Shown: positions 8,008-18,136, numbered from the stretch's first letter. The stretch is 41,071 nt of DNA from Massilia horti (GCF_004614195.1 NZ_SPUM01000018.1:1-41071); one strand, 5' to 3'. The notes: generated by a model from the sequence alone, not told the origin. Numbers and translations are program-made.

Positions 8008-8894
8008 AGGAACTGGTTGGCACCATCGTGGCGGCACACGGCCGCCACTACCTGGCGGAAGCGGACGGCGAAAAACTCCAGTGCGTCACCCGCGGCAAAA
8101 AGACCAACGTCTCCGTCGGCGACATCGTCCACCTGAAAAAGACGTCGCCGGACCAGGCGGTGATCGAGAAGATCGAAGAACGCAAGACCCTGCTCTACCG
8201 CTCGGACCAGTACAAGTCCAAGCTGCTGGCGGCGAACATCACGCGCCTGTTCATCGTGATCGCGACCGAACCGAGCTTCGCCGACGACCTGGTCTCGCGC
8301 GCGCTGGTGGCGGCCGAAGCGGCGGGCATCGAGGCCCACCTCATCCTGAACAAGACCGACGTCGAGGAACTGCTCCCGCGCGCCCGCGAACGCGCCGCGC
8401 TGTACACGAACCTGGGTTATCCGCTGCACGAGGTCTCGGCCAAGCGCCATCCCGAGCACGCCCTGGCCACCCTGCTGCCGCTGATGCAGGGCGAATCGTC
8501 GATCATGATCGGCCAGTCCGGCATGGGCAAGTCATCACTGGTGAACCTGCTGGTGCCGGACGCCGACATCGCGGTGCGCGAAATCTCGGCCGCGCTCGAT
8601 ACCGGCAAACACACCACCACCTTCACGCGCCTGTACCACCTGGCGGGCGGCGGTTCGATCATCGACTCGCCGGGCTTCCAGGAATTCGGGCTGTACCACC
8701 TGACCGAAGGAATGCTGGAGCGCGCCTTCGTGGATTTCCGCCCCGTCCTCGGTGGATGCAAATACTACAACTGCCGGCACCTGGCCGAGCCCCAGTGCGC
8801 GGTGCTCGGCGCGGTCGGAGAAGGCAAAATCGCCCGCATTCGCCACCAACTGTATGCGCAGCTGTTGCACGAATCGTCACAGACACTGTATTGA
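8004..8894 (+). CDS. rsgA: Ribosome small-subunit GTPase RsgA
   Basis: A 296-aa circularly permuted GTPase that acts in late 30S subunit maturation. In order: an N-terminal OB fold (about 1-70), then the GTPase with motifs in permuted order: G4 NKTD (about 117-120), the P-loop GQSGMGKS (170-177) and G3 DSPG. It ends with the zinc-binding subdomain CKYYNCRHLAEPQC, whose Cys/His set is complete. Length matches the family. The start is ATG 8004, which overlaps the stop of the pterin dehydratase gene. The gene ends about 90 bp before argF. Confidence 0.96.
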   Translation: MKELVGTIVAAHGRHYLAEADGEKLQCVTRGKKTNVSVGDIVHLKKTSPDQAVIEKIEERKTLLYRSDQYKSKLLAANITRLFIVIATEPSFADDLVSRALVAAEAAGIEAHLILNKTDVEELLPRARERAALYTNLGYPLHEVSAKRHPEHALATLLPLMQGESSIMIGQSGMGKSSLVNLLVPDADIAVREISAALDTGKHTTTFTRLYHLAGGGSIIDSPGFQEFGLYHLTEGMLERAFVDFRPVLGGCKYYNCRHLAEPQCAVLGAVGEGKIARIRHQLYAQLLHESSQTLY

Positions 8895-8946
8895 CCGGGC
8901 CAGCAGGAGTACAATTGACGGTTTCCCTAACGGAAAGCAATCGACT

Positions 8947-8952
8947 TATAAT
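8947..8952 (+). promoter_or_regulatory. Candidate -10 box upstream of argF
   Basis: A perfect TATAAT lies 32 bp before the argF start. The best TTGACG (8915-8920) is 26 bp upstream, too far for a normal sigma-70 spacing. A TTTCC-N5-GGAAA dyad (8922-8936) occupies the expected -35 area and could be an operator. Only the -10 is offered, with modest confidence. Confidence 0.35.
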
Positions 8953-8983
8953 CCAAGGGATTACCTGAGATCCGAAGATAGAT

Positions 8984-9910
8984 ATGCCTGGCACCAAACC
9001 GATCAAGCACTTCCTGCAGTTCGCCGACTTCACGCGTGATGAGTTCGAATATGTGATCGAACGCGCCAAAGTCATCAAGCGCAAGTTCAAGAACTACGAA
9101 ATCTACCATCCGCTGATCGACCGCACCCTGGTCATGGTGTTCGAAAAGAACTCGACCCGCACCCGCCTGTCGTTCGAGGCCGGCATGCACCAGCTGGGCG
9201 GCGCCGCGATCTACCTGAACACCCGCGACAGCCAGCTTGGCCGCGGCGAGCCGGTCGAGGACGCGGGCCAGGTCATGAGCCGCATGTGCGACATCATCAT
9301 GGTGCGCACCTTCGGCCAGGAGATCATCGAGCGCTTCGCCGCCAACTCGCGCGTCCCGGTCATCAACGGCCTGACCAACGAACACCACCCGTGCCAGGTA
9401 CTGGCCGACATATTCACCTACTATGAGCACCGCGGTCCGATTGTCGGCAAGACGGTGGCGTGGGTGGGCGACGCCAACAACATGCTGTATTCCTGGCTGC
9501 AGGCGGCCGAGGTGTTCGGGTTCCACCTGAACGTGTCCACGCCCAAGGGCTACGACATGGACCCGAAGCTGGTCAACACCAAGCATTACACCTTCTTCGA
9601 AAACCCGTCCGATGCGTGCCAGGGTGCGCACCTGGTCAACACCGATGTGTGGACCAGCATGGGCTACGAAAAGGAAAATGAAAAACGCCTGAAGGACTTC
9701 GACGGCTTCATGGTCGACGCGGCCAAGATGGCGCGCGCGGCGCCGGATGCGCTGTTCATGCACTGCCTGCCGGCCCATCGCGGCGAGGAAGTCGCGGCCG
9801 AGGTCATCGACGGACCGCAGTCGGTGGTGTGGGACGAGGCCGAGAACCGCCTGCATGTGCAGAAGGCGCTGATCGAATACCTGCTGCTCGGGCGCATTCA
9901 GGATAACTGA
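8984..9910 (+). CDS. argF: Ornithine carbamoyltransferase
   Basis: A 308-aa enzyme that makes citrulline from ornithine and carbamoyl phosphate in arginine biosynthesis. The carbamoyl-phosphate motif STRTR (57-61) is followed by FEAGMHQLGG. HHPCQVLAD gives the second substrate loop, and the ornithine/closing motif is MHCLPAHRGEEV near residue 258. All are intact and the length is normal. The ATG at 8984 has only a weak GAAG upstream. It is followed by argG after a 151-bp gap that holds a short tandem duplication and an inverted hairpin pair. The two genes are probably an arginine pair, although the repeat-filled gap may carry a second promoter. Confidence 0.97.
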   Translation: MPGTKPIKHFLQFADFTRDEFEYVIERAKVIKRKFKNYEIYHPLIDRTLVMVFEKNSTRTRLSFEAGMHQLGGAAIYLNTRDSQLGRGEPVEDAGQVMSRMCDIIMVRTFGQEIIERFAANSRVPVINGLTNEHHPCQVLADIFTYYEHRGPIVGKTVAWVGDANNMLYSWLQAAEVFGFHLNVSTPKGYDMDPKLVNTKHYTFFENPSDACQGAHLVNTDVWTSMGYEKENEKRLKDFDGFMVDAAKMARAAPDALFMHCLPAHRGEEVAAEVIDGPQSVVWDEAENRLHVQKALIEYLLLGRIQDN

Positions 9911-9939
9911 TACCCCGTCAGGATAACTGATACACCCGT
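9899..9939 (+). repeat. 20/21-bp tandem duplication spanning the argF stop
   Basis: The unit CAGGATAACTGATACCCCGT (9899-9918) is repeated at once as CAGGATAACTGATACACCCGT (9919-9939), differing by one inserted A. The first copy contains the argF TGA stop. It looks like a replication-slippage or insertion scar beside the hairpin pair that follows. Confidence 0.8.
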
Positions 9940-10026
9940 CGTTCCCGCGAAGGCGGGAACCCATGCTGAGTTTCTCGCCACGGCTGCTCAGACTGTCAAT
10001 GGGTTCCCGCCTGCGCGGGAACGACG
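9937..10026. repeat. Inverted hairpin pair ('CGTCGTTCCCGCG' type), copy 1
   Basis: The left hairpin is GTTCCCGC (9941-9948) / GCGGGAAC (9953-9960) and the right hairpin GTTCCCGC (10003-10010) / GCGGGAAC (10015-10022). Outer edges are CGTCG...CGACG, so the two hairpins form an inverted pair with a ~40-bp linker. A second copy is at 21090-21169. This is a common betaproteobacterial/xanthomonad type of intergenic repeat. Confidence 0.85.
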
Positions 10027-10061
10027 GTGCAACTAGAACTTACTTAAGTCACGGAACCCTC

Positions 10062-11294
<1,233 letters not shown>

Positions 11295-11309
11295 GCGCGC
11301 CCTGCTCAA

Positions 11310-11345
11310 GCAAAAGGCCGCCGCGGGCGGCTTTTTGCTTTTGTT
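11310..11345 (+). terminator. Intrinsic terminator of argG
   Basis: The stem GCAAAAGGCCGCC (11310-11322) / GGCGGCTTTTTGC (11326-11338) has a GCG loop and one G·U pair, and is followed by TTTTGTTTT. It lies 15 bp after the argG stop. Confidence 0.85.
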
Positions 11346-11382
11346 TTCGCCGCTCCATTTTCGGGATAGAATCAATGGGACG

Positions 11383-11709
11383 ATGAGTCCCCCTTCCGAG
11401 AATCCTTGTCTGTCCTGCGGCGCCTGCTGCAGGACTTACCGCGTCTCGTTTTACTGGGGCGAGGCGCTCGAACTGGGCCTGCCCACCGAATTGATCGAAC
11501 AGGTCACACCCCATCTCGCCTGCATGGCCGGCACCAACGCCACCCAGCCGCGCTGCGTCGCGCTCGGGCATGGTACGGCCGGGCCGATGGCCTGCGGCGT
11601 CTACCCGCAACGTCCCAGCCCTTGCCGCGAACTGCAAATCGGCGACGAGAAGTGCAACCGGGCGCGTGAACGGCATGGATTGCTTCCGCTTTCGCCACAA
11701 TGTTCATGA
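11383..11709 (+). CDS. YkgJ-family cysteine-cluster protein
   Basis: A 108-aa protein of the YkgJ/UPF0153 zinc- or iron-chelate-binding type. Cysteines sit in the typical pattern: CLSCGACCRTYRVSFYW near the N-terminus (about 9-25), CMAG and RCVALGH in the middle, then MACGVYPQRPSPCREL and KCNRARE. The cluster is thought to bind a metal or Fe-S centre; the function is not known. ATG 11383 is preferred because the conserved NPCLSCGACC follows within 10 residues, with GGGA just upstream. It starts about 40 bp after the argG terminator. Confidence 0.82.
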   Translation: MSPPSENPCLSCGACCRTYRVSFYWGEALELGLPTELIEQVTPHLACMAGTNATQPRCVALGHGTAGPMACGVYPQRPSPCRELQIGDEKCNRARERHGLLPLSPQCS

Positions 11710-11829
11710 TTGCTTGTATACAAAATAGCTTTTTCGCGGCTTTTTTGTTGTAGAAGTGCAAAAATACCACGTATTTACACACGAAAAATGTTACATTCTG
11801 GCAGTTAATTTTGCACCGGAGCATGAACC

Positions 11830-13626
11830 TTGAAACACTTAAGTATCAAGAACAAACTGATCATCGGCTTGGGCTCGATGGTCACGATCATCCTGTTCCT
11901 GCTCACGGCCGCCTCCCACACATTCTCGCGCATGGCAGCCGCCAGTGAATCGAACCGTCACACGCTCGAAGTGCTGCTCGAAGTGAACCATATCGCCACT
12001 TCCGTGCTGCAGGTGCAAGCATCGGCGCGCGGCTTCCTGCTCACCGGCGATGAAGGGCTGATCGCGTCAATCGAGAGCGAACACACGAAGACGCACCAGC
12101 ATCTGACGCGCGCGATCGCCCTGACGGCCCACAATCCGTCGCAGCAGGAACGCATGAGGCAGCTCGAACCTATCATCGGCCAGTGGATCGAGCAGGTTAT
12201 CAATCCCCAGATTGCGCACCGGCGCGCCGAAGCCCGTGCCTATACCCCCGACACCAAGTCGGTATTCACCGGCACCAGGATGGTCGAGTCACTGCGCCGC
12301 CAGCTTTCCGAAATCGAGGCCGAGGAAGGCCGCCAGATGGCCACACGTAGCGCGAACGCAGCCAGCCTGGAAAACCGGATGGTGATGCTGCTGTGGGTCG
12401 GCGGTGCCCTGACCGTGATGCTCGCGCTAGCCGTGGCGCTACGTCTTAAGCGCGCCATCGCCGGACCGCTCGGGAACCTGACCGACGCCGCGCGGCGCCT
12501 GGCAGCAGGAGAACAGTCGGCGCGCGCCGAGATCCGCTCGCGCGATGAGCTGGGCGAGGTCGCCTTCGAATTCAACCGCATGGCCCAGGCCATCCAGGAC
12601 AGCCTGGTCAACGAAACGGCGCGCACCAACGAGCTGCGCGCCAAGGTCGACGCACTGCTGGAAGTCGTGTCCAAAGCCGCGATGGGCGACCTGACTGGCG
12701 CCGTCACCATCCGCGGCAATGATGCCATCGGGCGCTTGGGCGAGGGGCTCGACGCGATGTTCGGCAACCTGCGCGACCTGCTCAACAACGTGCAAAAGGC
12801 TGGCATCCAGGTCACCACCTCGGCCACCCAGATCGCCGCCTCGGCGCGCCAGCAGGAAGCAACCGGCATCGAGCAGGCCCAGACCAGCGTCGAAATTCTG
12901 TCCACCACGCGCGAGATTTCGGCCAACACCTCGCAGTTGCTGCGCACCATGGAAGAAGCGACCACGGTGGCCGATTCCACCACTGCCGCCACCGCCGAAG
13001 CCCAGGACAACCTCAAGCGCATGGACCTGACCATGCAGCACATGGTCAGCGCCACCGACTCGATCAGCGCCAAGCTGGCGGCACTGTCGGAAAAGGCGAG
13101 CAACATCAACAGCGTGCTGACCACCATCACCAAGGTCGCCGACCAGACCAACATCCTGTCGCTGAACGCCGCGATCGAGGCCGAAAAGGCCGGCGAGGCC
13201 GGACGCGGATTCTCGGTGGTGGCGACCGAAATCCGGCGCCTGGCGGACCAGACCTCGGTCTCGACCTGGGACATCGAGCAGATGCTCAAGGAGATGCAGT
13301 CGGCGGTAGCGGCCAGCGTCATGGGCATGGACAAGTTTTCGGAAGAGATCCGGCGCGGTGTGGGCGAGGCGCGCCAGCTCGCCGAGCAGCTCAATTCGGT
13401 GATGGATCAGGTGCGCCAGCTCACGCCGCGCTTCGACAGCCTGCTGCAAGGGATGCAGTCGCAGGCGGTGGGCGCGTCGCAAATCACCGCGACCATGATG
13501 CAGCTGTCCGATGCCAGCCAGGAGACGGTCGATTCGCTCAAGGCCACCAGCGAGGCGGTGCAGCAGCTGAAGTATGCAGCCGACGAGTTGCAATCGTCGG
13601 TGGCGCCGTTCTCGGTCAGCACCTGA
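11830..13626 (+). CDS. wspA: WspA: membrane chemoreceptor of the Wsp surface-sensing pathway
   Basis: A 598-aa methyl-accepting receptor. TM1 is at about 9-32 (LIIGLGSMVTIILFLLTAA). A helical CHASE3-like periplasmic domain (about 35-180; VQASARGFLLTGDEGLIASI) follows, then TM2 at about 184-207 and a HAMP domain (about 210-262). The signalling domain has the hairpin tip NAAIEAEKAGEAGRGFSVVATEIRRLADQ. The tip and the long C-terminal coiled coil with SVSTWDIEQML are of the WspA type. WspA is known from Pseudomonas to sense surface contact or envelope perturbation and to drive WspE. Translation starts at TTG 11830, with GGAG 8 bp upstream; the nearby ATG at 11823 is out of frame. First gene of the seven-gene wsp operon. 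Confidence 0.92.
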   Translation: MKHLSIKNKLIIGLGSMVTIILFLLTAASHTFSRMAAASESNRHTLEVLLEVNHIATSVLQVQASARGFLLTGDEGLIASIESEHTKTHQHLTRAIALTAHNPSQQERMRQLEPIIGQWIEQVINPQIAHRRAEARAYTPDTKSVFTGTRMVESLRRQLSEIEAEEGRQMATRSANAASLENRMVMLLWVGGALTVMLALAVALRLKRAIAGPLGNLTDAARRLAAGEQSARAEIRSRDELGEVAFEFNRMAQAIQDSLVNETARTNELRAKVDALLEVVSKAAMGDLTGAVTIRGNDAIGRLGEGLDAMFGNLRDLLNNVQKAGIQVTTSATQIAASARQQEATGIEQAQTSVEILSTTREISANTSQLLRTMEEATTVADSTTAATAEAQDNLKRMDLTMQHMVSATDSISAKLAALSEKASNINSVLTTITKVADQTNILSLNAAIEAEKAGEAGRGFSVVATEIRRLADQTSVSTWDIEQMLKEMQSAVAASVMGMDKFSEEIRRGVGEARQLAEQLNSVMDQVRQLTPRFDSLLQGMQSQAVGASQITATMMQLSDASQETVDSLKATSEAVQQLKYAADELQSSVAPFSVST

Positions 13627-13636
13627 CGAGAGGCCG

Positions 13637-14092
13637 ATGAAGGTATTGGTGTTTCACATCGGGCGCGAGCGCTACGGACTGCCGCTGGCGGCAATCGTGC
13701 GCGTCCTGCCGGTGGCGCAGCTCAAGGCGCTGCCGGGCGCCCCGGACTGCGTGCGCGGACTTCTTGATCTGGCCGGCCAGCCGGTGCCTGTGATCGACCT
13801 GTCGCGGCTGGCCGGCCTGGCGCCGGATGCGGTGTGTTACGACACCCGTATCCTCCTGGTCGACTATCGGCTGGACGACGGCAGCACGCGTCTGCTCGGG
13901 CTGAAGGCCGAACACGTCAGCGGCGTGGCCGAGGTGCCCGTGGCCAGCCTGGCCGACAGCGGCGTCGCGGCGGCGCCTTTCCTTGGCCAGGTCGCCAGCA
14001 GCAACGGGGGCATGCTGCAGCTGGTCGAACCAGCTGCACTGCTCACACCCGACGTGCGCGCCCTGCTGTTCTCTGGCGAGGAGCAGGAATAA
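13637..14092 (+). CDS. wspB: WspB: CheW-like adaptor
   Basis: A 151-aa CheW-domain scaffold (MKVLVFHIGRERYGLPLAAIVRVLPV...) with the two five-stranded beta-barrel halves expected to link receptor to kinase. The conserved RGLLDLAGQPVPVIDLSRLAG is at about 41-61. The start is ATG 13637, 10 bp after the wspA stop with GAGAGG upstream; an open frame from 13574 overlaps wspA and lacks CheW residues. Position, second after the receptor, marks it as WspB rather than a flagellar CheW; no flagellar genes are nearby. Confidence 0.9.
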   Translation: MKVLVFHIGRERYGLPLAAIVRVLPVAQLKALPGAPDCVRGLLDLAGQPVPVIDLSRLAGLAPDAVCYDTRILLVDYRLDDGSTRLLGLKAEHVSGVAEVPVASLADSGVAAAPFLGQVASSNGGMLQLVEPAALLTPDVRALLFSGEEQE

Positions 14093-15279
14093 TGCCGCGC
14101 AAGCTGCTGTACCGTACCACGGGCCTGGACCTGGATTCGGCATCGGTCGAACGCGCTGTGCGCGGGCGCATGGGCGCGCTCGGCCTGAAGACGCGGCGCG
14201 ACTACCTCGCGCGCCTTAGCGGCGCCGAACTGCAAGAGCTGATCGAACACGTGGTGGTGCCCGAGTCGTGGATGTTCCGCGACTCGGAGGCGTTCAATGC
14301 GGTCGCCGCGTTTGTCCGCCGCCGCCTGGCCGAGCGCCCAGAACGCGCGCCGCGCATCCTGTCGCTGCCATGCGCCGGCGGCGAGGAGCCGTATTCGGTG
14401 GCGATGGCCTTGCGCGATGCTGGCATTGCGCCCGGCGCCTGCCGCATCGAAGGCATGGACATCTCGGCTGCCGCGATCGCGCGCGCCCGCGCCGCCCGCT
14501 ACACGCGCAACGCGTTCCGTAGCCAGCACCTGGGTTTTCGCGACCGCCACTTCAAGGCCGAGGGCCAGGAATATGTGCTCAACCCCGACATCCGGGCAAT
14601 GGTCCAATTCAGCCAGGCCAACCTGTTCGAACTGGACCTGGCCGCCAACGCGGGCCGCTACGACGTGCTGCTCTGCCGTAACCTGCTGATCTATTTCGAC
14701 GACGCCACCACCACGCGGGCGATCGGCGCGCTGCGGACCCTGCTGGCCGACGACGGCATCCTGTTTGCCGGCTACGCCGAAGTGCCGGCGTACGCACGCC
14801 GCGGTTTCATGTCGCTGGCTTTGCCGGGCGCGTTCGCCCTGCAAAAGCAGGCGGCGTCCGCCGCCGGCGTCGCCCCCAGGCGCAGCACGCCCCCATCCTG
14901 GCGCCACGACAGGCCTGTGCAACGGCCAAGCGGCCGCGCGCTGCAACGCCCGGGGACGGACAAGTTGCTGTCGCTCGCCCAGTTCCAGGCGAACAGCGGC
15001 GATTTTCCGGCGGCGACCCGCAGCTGCCAGGCGCTGCTGGCAGCCGATCCGGCCTGCGCCGGCGCGTATTTCGTGCTTGGCATGGTGAGCGAATGCCAGG
15101 GCGACAGCGAGGCGGCATTGCGCAACTGGCGGCGCTGCCTCTACCTGCAACCGGATCATTACGAAGCCCTGTGCAGCCTGGCGCTGCTGGCCGAGCAGAG
15201 CGGCGACGGCGTGCGCGCACGCAGCTTTCGTGCGCGTGCGGCCCGGGTGTTCGACGACCGCATGAGCGTGGCCGCATGA
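14092..15279 (+). CDS. wspC: WspC: CheR-type methyltransferase with C-terminal TPR
   Basis: A 395-aa protein. The CheR SAM-dependent methyltransferase domain (about 1-265) carries LSLPCAGGEEPYSVAMAL (SAM motif) and LLCRNLLIYFDDAT (product-binding motif). After a basic, low-complexity linker (about 265-300) come TPR-like repeats (about 305-390; FQANSGDFPAATRSCQALLAADPACAGAYFVLG). It methylates receptor glutamates of WspA, and in Pseudomonas this raises signalling. CheR-TPR fusion is characteristic of WspC. The start overlaps the wspB stop by one base (TAATG at 14090-14094). An upstream open frame from 13834 is only overlap with wspB. Confidence 0.92.
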   Translation: MPRKLLYRTTGLDLDSASVERAVRGRMGALGLKTRRDYLARLSGAELQELIEHVVVPESWMFRDSEAFNAVAAFVRRRLAERPERAPRILSLPCAGGEEPYSVAMALRDAGIAPGACRIEGMDISAAAIARARAARYTRNAFRSQHLGFRDRHFKAEGQEYVLNPDIRAMVQFSQANLFELDLAANAGRYDVLLCRNLLIYFDDATTTRAIGALRTLLADDGILFAGYAEVPAYARRGFMSLALPGAFALQKQAASAAGVAPRRSTPPSWRHDRPVQRPSGRALQRPGTDKLLSLAQFQANSGDFPAATRSCQALLAADPACAGAYFVLGMVSECQGDSEAALRNWRRCLYLQPDHYEALCSLALLAEQSGDGVRARSFRARAARVFDDRMSVAA

Positions 15280-15950
15280 CGATGCCTTTGCACCTGCTGC
15301 AGGAAGACTGCTGGAGCCACATCGGCGTGAGCGGCGACCGTAGCTGCCCGGAACTCGAACGCCACGTCCACTGCCGCAATTGCCCCACCTACGTTCTGGC
15401 GGCCGAGCGCAGCTTGCAGCGGCCAGTCGAACCAGGCTATCGCGCCGAATGGGCGGACCGGCTGCGCGTGTCGCAGGAAACTGAAGAAATCAGGGACGCG
15501 TCGGCGCTGGTGTTTCGCGTCGGGCCGGAGTGGCTGGCGTTGCCCACCCCGGTGGTGCACTCGGTCGCGCCACTGGCGCCGGTACACCGCATCCCGCATC
15601 GCACCGCCCGCGCCCTGCTCGGTATCGTCAACATCGGCGGGCGGCTGGCCCCGGCCGTGTCGCTCGCCGAGCTGCTCGGCATCGACGAGCGGCAGACGCC
15701 GGACATTCGCGGCCGACACCAGTTCGCGCGCCTACTGGTGGTGGAAGCTCACGGCCAGACATTCGCGCTGCCGGTGGCCGAACTGCACGGAGTTGAGCGC
15801 TACTGCTTTGATGCCCTGCTGTCGCCCGCCGCCAGCGTCGAGCGGCGCGAGGCCGACTACTTCCGCGGCGTGCTGCCGCTGCCCTCGATGCCGGCCGGCC
15901 TGCTCGACGCCGACCGCCTGGCCCACCACCTGACAAGCCTGCTGCGATGA
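15276..15950 (+). CDS. wspD: WspD: second CheW-like adaptor with N-terminal cysteine cluster
   Basis: A 224-aa adaptor. Residues 1-60 form an N-terminal extension with four cysteines, C12, C24, C33 and C36 (C-x11-C-x8-C-x2-C, with H30 and H32 beside them). The CheW beta-barrel domain (about 75-215) follows, with RALLGIVNIGGRLAPAVSLAELLGI as the conserved core. Adaptors in this operon bridge WspA and WspE. The Cys cluster is not part of ordinary CheW and could hold zinc or an Fe-S centre (inference). The start ATG 15276 overlaps the wspC stop (ATGA); a second ATG two codons later (15282) is also possible. Confidence 0.9.
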   Translation: MTMPLHLLQEDCWSHIGVSGDRSCPELERHVHCRNCPTYVLAAERSLQRPVEPGYRAEWADRLRVSQETEEIRDASALVFRVGPEWLALPTPVVHSVAPLAPVHRIPHRTARALLGIVNIGGRLAPAVSLAELLGIDERQTPDIRGRHQFARLLVVEAHGQTFALPVAELHGVERYCFDALLSPAASVERREADYFRGVLPLPSMPAGLLDADRLAHHLTSLLR

Positions 15951-18136
15951 ACCAGGACCAGGACTTCAGCCAGTTCTCCATGCTCGACCTGTTCCGCATG
16001 GAGAGCGAAAGCCAGGCGCGTTTGCTGTCCGACGGCCTGTTGGCACTCGAACGCGGGGAGGCCGACGCGGCAGTGCTCGACGCGCTGATGCGCGCCGCCC
16101 ACTCGGTCAAGGGCGCGGCCGCGATCGTCGGGCTGGAACCGATGGTAAAGCTCGCGCACTGCATGGAGGACGCATTCGTGGCGCTGCAGCGCCAGGGCGG
16201 CACCGGCGCCGCTCCGGTCGATGCACTGCTGGCAGGCGTGGACCTGATGGTGCGCCTGGCGCAGGTGACTGAGGCCGGCGTGCCGCACTGGCTGGCGGCA
16301 AACGCGCCTGCCATCGACGCCGCGATCGAGGCGATTCGCACGCCCGGCAGCGCCGCGCCTGCGCCCGCGCCACCGGCCCCCGTTCCTGTGCCTGCAACCG
16401 CACCCGCGCCTGCGGGGCCGCCGCAGGTGTCGCACGAACTGCTGGCCCTTGCCAGCCAGGCGCGCCTGCACGTGTACCAACTGGAGCCCTGGATCGCCTC
16501 ACTGCAGCGCTTCAAGCGCCAGCAGGCCCACCTGCTGCAAGGTTACGAACGGCTGCACGAGGCGATCATCGCCAGCGGCAACGCACAGCTGATGGAACAG
16601 TCGGCGCAGCTGCTGGCCGGCGCCCAGCCGATCAAGCAGGCCCTGCACCGCTACATCACGGAAGTCGACAACTACGAGCGGCGCGCCTTTTCCACCGCCA
16701 CCCGGCTGGTGGACGAGGTGCTGGCGCTGCGCATGTGCCGTTTCGGCGACGGCCTGCGCGGGTTCGCGCGCATGGTGCGCGACCTGGCGCGCAGCCTGGG
16801 CAAACAGGCGCAACTGGTGCTGGAAGGCGCCGATACGCTGGTCGACCGCGACACGCTGGCCGCGATCGAAAGTCCGCTCAACCAACTGCTGCGCAATGCG
16901 ATCGACCACGGGCTGGAAAGCGTTGAAGAGCGGATCGCGGCCGGCAAGCCGGCGCAGGGCACGATCCGGCTGGCGGCGCGCCACCACGGCGGCATGCTGT
17001 CGATCGAGCTGCACGATGACGGCCGCGGCGTCGACCCGCAGCGCATCCGGCAGGTGGTGGCCGGGCGCGGGCTGGCGCCGCCCGGCATCTCGGAGGCTTT
17101 GAGCGACGCCGAGCTGATGGAATTCCTGCTGCTGCCCGGCTTTTCGCTCAAAGAAAGCGCGAACGAACTGTCCGGGCGCGGCGTGGGCCTGGACCTGGTG
17201 CATGACGTGGTGCGCGCGCAGAACGGCAGCGTGCGCGTGGAATCCGAACCGGGCCGCGCGTTCCGCACCCTGATCACCCTGCCCCTGACCCAGTCGATCC
17301 TGCGCGCGCTGGTGGTCGACATTGCCGGCGAACCGTACGCGCTGCCCATCGCGCGCGTCGAACGCGTGCTCAAGCTGCCGCAATCAAGGCTGCGCACGAT
17401 GGGCGGCAGCCAGTACTTCGAACACGAAGGAGCGCACGTCGCGGTGGTCGCGGCGGCGGATGTGCTCGACCTTCCCGCCGCACCGGTGGCGCCCGAGCTG
17501 TCGCTGGTCGTAATCGGCGCCGGGCGCGAACGCTATGCGCTGGCGGTCGACGCGGTGCGCGGCGAACAGAGCCTGATCGTGCAGGCGCTCGAGCCGACCT
17601 TCGGCAAGCTGCGCGACATCGCCGCCGCCAGTCTGTTGGATGACGGCGCTCCGGTGCTGATCCTGGACGTGCCCGACCTGCTGGTCTCGATCGCCCGGCT
17701 GGCAGGCCAGGGCGCGCTGCGCCAGGTTGCCGCCGAGGGCGGAGCGCAAGAGCAGCCGCGGCGCCGGGTGCTGGTGGTCGACGACTCGCTGACAGTGCGC
17801 GAAATGGAGCGCAAGCTGCTGGCGGGCGCCGGCTACCTGGTCGACGTGGCGCTGGACGGCGTGGACGGCTGGAACACGCTGCGCGCCGGCGACTACGACC
17901 TGCTGGTCACCGACATCGACATGCCGCGCATGGACGGCATCGAACTGGTGAGCCTGGTGCGTGCCGACCCGCGCCTGCGCCAGTTGCCGGTGATGGTGGT
18001 CTCGTACAAGGACCGGCATGAAGACCGGGTGCGCGGCCTGGACGCCGGCGCCGACTACTATCTGGCCAAGGGCAACTTCCATGACGCGACGCTGCTCGAT
18101 GCCGTGCGCGACCTGGTGGGCGGTCCCGAAAAATGA
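15947..18136 (+). CDS. wspE: WspE: hybrid CheA-type histidine kinase with receiver
   Basis: A 729-aa CheA-like kinase. HPt domain at about 1-115 with phospho-His H52 in RAAHSVKGAAAIVG. A Pro/Ala-rich linker (about 128-160) and a dimerisation/helical segment lead to the HATPase (about 310-450; N-box QLLRNAIDHGLES, then DDGRGVD and GRGVGLDLV). A CheW-like regulatory domain follows (about 455-590) and a C-terminal receiver (about 608-725; VLVVDDSLTVRE, phospho-Asp D656 in TDIDMP). WspE phosphorylates WspR to raise c-di-GMP and WspF to adapt. The start overlaps wspD by 4 nt. All catalytic motifs look intact. Confidence 0.94.
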   Translation: MNQDQDFSQFSMLDLFRMESESQARLLSDGLLALERGEADAAVLDALMRAAHSVKGAAAIVGLEPMVKLAHCMEDAFVALQRQGGTGAAPVDALLAGVDLMVRLAQVTEAGVPHWLAANAPAIDAAIEAIRTPGSAAPAPAPPAPVPVPATAPAPAGPPQVSHELLALASQARLHVYQLEPWIASLQRFKRQQAHLLQGYERLHEAIIASGNAQLMEQSAQLLAGAQPIKQALHRYITEVDNYERRAFSTATRLVDEVLALRMCRFGDGLRGFARMVRDLARSLGKQAQLVLEGADTLVDRDTLAAIESPLNQLLRNAIDHGLESVEERIAAGKPAQGTIRLAARHHGGMLSIELHDDGRGVDPQRIRQVVAGRGLAPPGISEALSDAELMEFLLLPGFSLKESANELSGRGVGLDLVHDVVRAQNGSVRVESEPGRAFRTLITLPLTQSILRALVVDIAGEPYALPIARVERVLKLPQSRLRTMGGSQYFEHEGAHVAVVAAADVLDLPAAPVAPELSLVVIGAGRERYALAVDAVRGEQSLIVQALEPTFGKLRDIAAASLLDDGAPVLILDVPDLLVSIARLAGQGALRQVAAEGGAQEQPRRRVLVVDDSLTVREMERKLLAGAGYLVDVALDGVDGWNTLRAGDYDLLVTDIDMPRMDGIELVSLVRADPRLRQLPVMVVSYKDRHEDRVRGLDAGADYYLAKGNFHDATLLDAVRDLVGGPEK

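Noticed and set aside
8915..8952. A full sigma-70 promoter TTGACG / TATAAT for argF
   Set aside because: The spacing is 26 bp, too long; only the -10 box is kept.
11800..11820. Possible sigma-54 promoter (TGGCAG...TTTGCA) before wspA
   Set aside because: The GG to GC spacing is 11 instead of 10 bp, and the site lies almost on the ribosome-binding site, too close to the start.
12240..13593. Two ~384-codon minus-strand frames opposite wspA
   Set aside because: Both are shadows of the receptor gene; low-complexity Ser/Ala or Gly/His-rich translations and no start context.
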